A stretch of DNA of 41,433 nt from JBDTSW01 sp051004675 (GTDB lineage Bacteria > Actinomycetota > Thermoleophilia > Solirubrobacterales > 70-9): positions 1 through 41,433 of the forward strand of contig JBPCKC010000088.1 in NCBI GenBank assembly GCA_051004675.1, read 5' to 3'. Positions 39,939-41,433 of this stretch are shown here, piece after piece (within the stretch, counting starts at the first letter, position 1; every line of letters starts with the position of its first letter). The notes under the pieces were generated by a model, which worked only from the letters and a program-made list of their open reading frames with translations, was not told the DNA's origin and ran no database searches. A program made the translations under genes and the position numbers.

Positions 39939-41081
39939 CTAGCACTCGGTGGGCGATCCTCCCTCGGCCTGCAACGCGGCTTGGTATTCGGCCTCGGCCC
40001 GGAAGAACTCGTCCTCCGTCTCGGTGAAGACATGCTCGCCGCAGGTGCCCGGCTTGACCACGAAGAACAGGAGGTCGTTCTGGGCGGGCTTTGCCGCGGC
40101 CTCGATCGAGGCGAGTCCGGGGCTGCCGATCGGTCCGGGCGGCAGGCCCGTGTTCGTCCGCGTGTTGTAGGGCGTGTCCTCGGCAAGGCGCGACTGAAAG
40201 AGTTGCTCGTCGTAGTTGCCGTCCTCGAAGCGGATCGTCGCGTCGATGCCGAGCGGCATGTCGTTGGCCAGGCGGTTGTAGATCACCGACGACACGTCGG
40301 CGCGTTCCTCCGGCACCTGGACCTCGCGCTCGATCATCGACGCGATCTTCAGGACGTCGTACCGGGTCAGGTTCTTGGACTCCGCGTAGGAGAAGTCCAC
40401 CGCCTCGATGTTCTGCTCGAACGCCTGGAGCTGCTTGGCGACTAGATCCTCGGCGTCCGCATTCTTGAACAGCTCATAGGTGGCCGGGAACAGGAAGCCC
40501 TCCAGATTGGGGGGGTCCTGGGCGTCGTAGCGCTCCGGCTGAAAGCCTTTGAAGCTCTCCGTGGCCTTCACGTAGTCGCCCTCGAGCCCGGCCTCCTTCG
40601 CGACGGCGGCCATCTGTTCGCGGCTGTAGCCCTCCGGAATCGTCACCGAGAACGTCTTTCGGGCCTTCGGCGGCGGCCCGACCGGCGCCTCGGTTCCCCC
40701 GACCCGCTTCGCGACCACGACGACCACGAAGGCGGCGAACGCCAGCGCGAGGACACCGACGAGGGCAATCAGCCGGCGCCGGACGACCGTTGCGCGGGGC
40801 GGTCCGCCGCGCGCGGGGGGCACCACAGCGGCCGGAGCCGGGGGCTCCTCGCCGGGCGGCGGGGGCAGGAGTTCGTGGACGGCCGTGGCGTCCGTGGGCG
40901 CCGGCGCGGGCGGGGGCCCGGCCGCCGGAGGGGGATCCTCCTCGGTCGAGAGCTCCCCGCGGACGCGGTCGCCCAGGCGCTCGCGGCGCCGAGCCTCGCG
41001 CTCGGCCCGACGCCGCTCGCGCTCCTGCTCGGCCGCGTCGTCCCCGGAGTAGGGATCGCTCCGGTCGTGTTCGTCGGTCAC
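39939..41081 (-). CDS. mltG: Endolytic murein transglycosylase MltG
   Basis: 380 residues. Cuts nascent peptidoglycan glycan strands. Cytoplasmic, Arg/Glu-rich N-terminus (1-50), Pro-rich stretch (50-95), one membrane helix (about 108-126), then a LysM-like portion (FSVTIPEGYSREQMAAVA), and the YceG domain with EGFLFPATYELFK, ASMIEREVQVPEERADVSSV (catalytic Glu) and NTRTNTGLPPGPIGSPGLAS. GTG start overlaps the ruvX stop by four bases (GTGA). ruvX-mltG-aroE is the conserved actinobacterial order. Confidence 0.95.
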   Translation of the reverse strand: MTDEHDRSDPYSGDDAAEQERERRRAEREARRRERLGDRVRGELSTEEDPPPAAGPPPAPAPTDATAVHELLPPPPGEEPPAPAAVVPPARGGPPRATVVRRRLIALVGVLALAFAAFVVVVVAKRVGGTEAPVGPPPKARKTFSVTIPEGYSREQMAAVAKEAGLEGDYVKATESFKGFQPERYDAQDPPNLEGFLFPATYELFKNADAEDLVAKQLQAFEQNIEAVDFSYAESKNLTRYDVLKIASMIEREVQVPEERADVSSVIYNRLANDMPLGIDATIRFEDGNYDEQLFQSRLAEDTPYNTRTNTGLPPGPIGSPGLASIEAAAKPAQNDLLFFVVKPGTCGEHVFTETEDEFFRAEAEYQAALQAEGGSPTEC

Positions 41082-41433
41082 GCCCCTCCTCGGCGCGCGG
41101 CCAGATAGCCCTCCAGCAGGTGGGCAGCGGCGAGAGCGTCGGGCGGCGCCCCCGCGCCCTCCCGGGCGGACGTCTCGGCCATGCGGGTCGTAAGCCGCTC
41201 GTCGTAAGTCTCAACGGGGATGCCCGGGAGGACCTCGGCGAGGCGGTCGCGAAACTCGCGCGCGACCCGCGCCTGCTTGCCCTCGCTGCCGTCGAGCGAG
41301 ACCGGCAGCCCCACCACGACCCTCTCCGCCTCGTGCTCGCGCGCGAGCCGCGCGACCGCCTCGGCGCCGGGAGGCTCGACGACGTCGAGCGGGCGCACGA
41401 CGAACTAGGTTGGATCGCAGATCGCCAGGCACG
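41078..41433 (-). pseudogene. ruvX: RuvX/YqgF Holliday junction resolvase-like gene, partial and interrupted
   Basis: RNase H-fold enzyme; acts on pre-16S rRNA 5' ends. Visible codons give LAICDPT, then TAG (41407-41405), then FVVRPLDVVEPPG, LAREHEAERVVVGLPVSLDG, FRDRLAEVLPGIPVETYDER and DALAAAHLLEGYLAARRG. The order matches RuvX from the DPTG loop to the C-terminal Asp. The TAG stands where a Gly codon is expected, so either a nonsense mutation or a base-call error near the window edge. A GTG at 41398 cannot rescue it, as the first catalytic Asp would be lost. Confidence 0.75.

Overview
The window is GC-rich, with GTG and TTG starts, many 1-13 nt gene overlaps, and a gene order typical of Actinomycetota. 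The mix of a complete type IV pilus (T4P) locus, SnoaL-like paralogues, RTX and collagen-like secreted proteins and a type II AroQ points to a Thermoleophilia-like lineage (Solirubrobacterales or Gaiellales). That placement is inference; there is no rRNA or tRNA here to test it.

Left part (1-8.2 kb), accessory DNA. A collagen-like surface protein, three decayed 3' ends of tyrosine recombinases (1326-1478, 3123-3332, 6766-6822), the head of a phage capsid gene fused to one of them, a related repeat present in three copies (about 2056, 2931 and 4230), a Thr-rich membrane protein, a small secreted protein, a frameshifted RTX protein and three tandem SnoaL-like genes. The promoter regions of the small secreted protein and the RTX gene are homologous to each other in inverted orientation.

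Middle part (8.2-20 kb). A GT1-type glycosyltransferase, a fourth SnoaL-like gene and two STAS proteins on the plus strand. The minus strand carries efp, nusB, a 58-codon gene, a prenyl synthase and dxs, overlapping or closely spaced. Next come a methyltransferase, a small membrane protein, a SigB/SigF-type sigma factor with a matching promoter upstream of its own gene, a DUF2294 protein, and a secreted PHP-type hydrolase with an RTX tail.

Right part (20-41.4 kb), minus strand apart from two genes. The shikimate genes aroE, aroC, aroK-aroB (fused) and aroQ, plus pepP, mltG and ruvX, surround a T4P locus: pilB, pilT, pilC, pilA, three minor pilins, pilD, and pilM-N-O-P. The pilin mRNA leader carries a clear cyclic di-GMP class I riboswitch, and PilB has an N-terminal MshEN-type domain. 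Pilus production may therefore respond to c-di-GMP at both the RNA and the motor level. An AbiEi/DUF559-type gene is inserted between pilB and pilT on the opposite strand. At the right edge ruvX is interrupted by an in-frame TAG.

No CRISPR array, rRNA, tRNA or intact transposase was seen.
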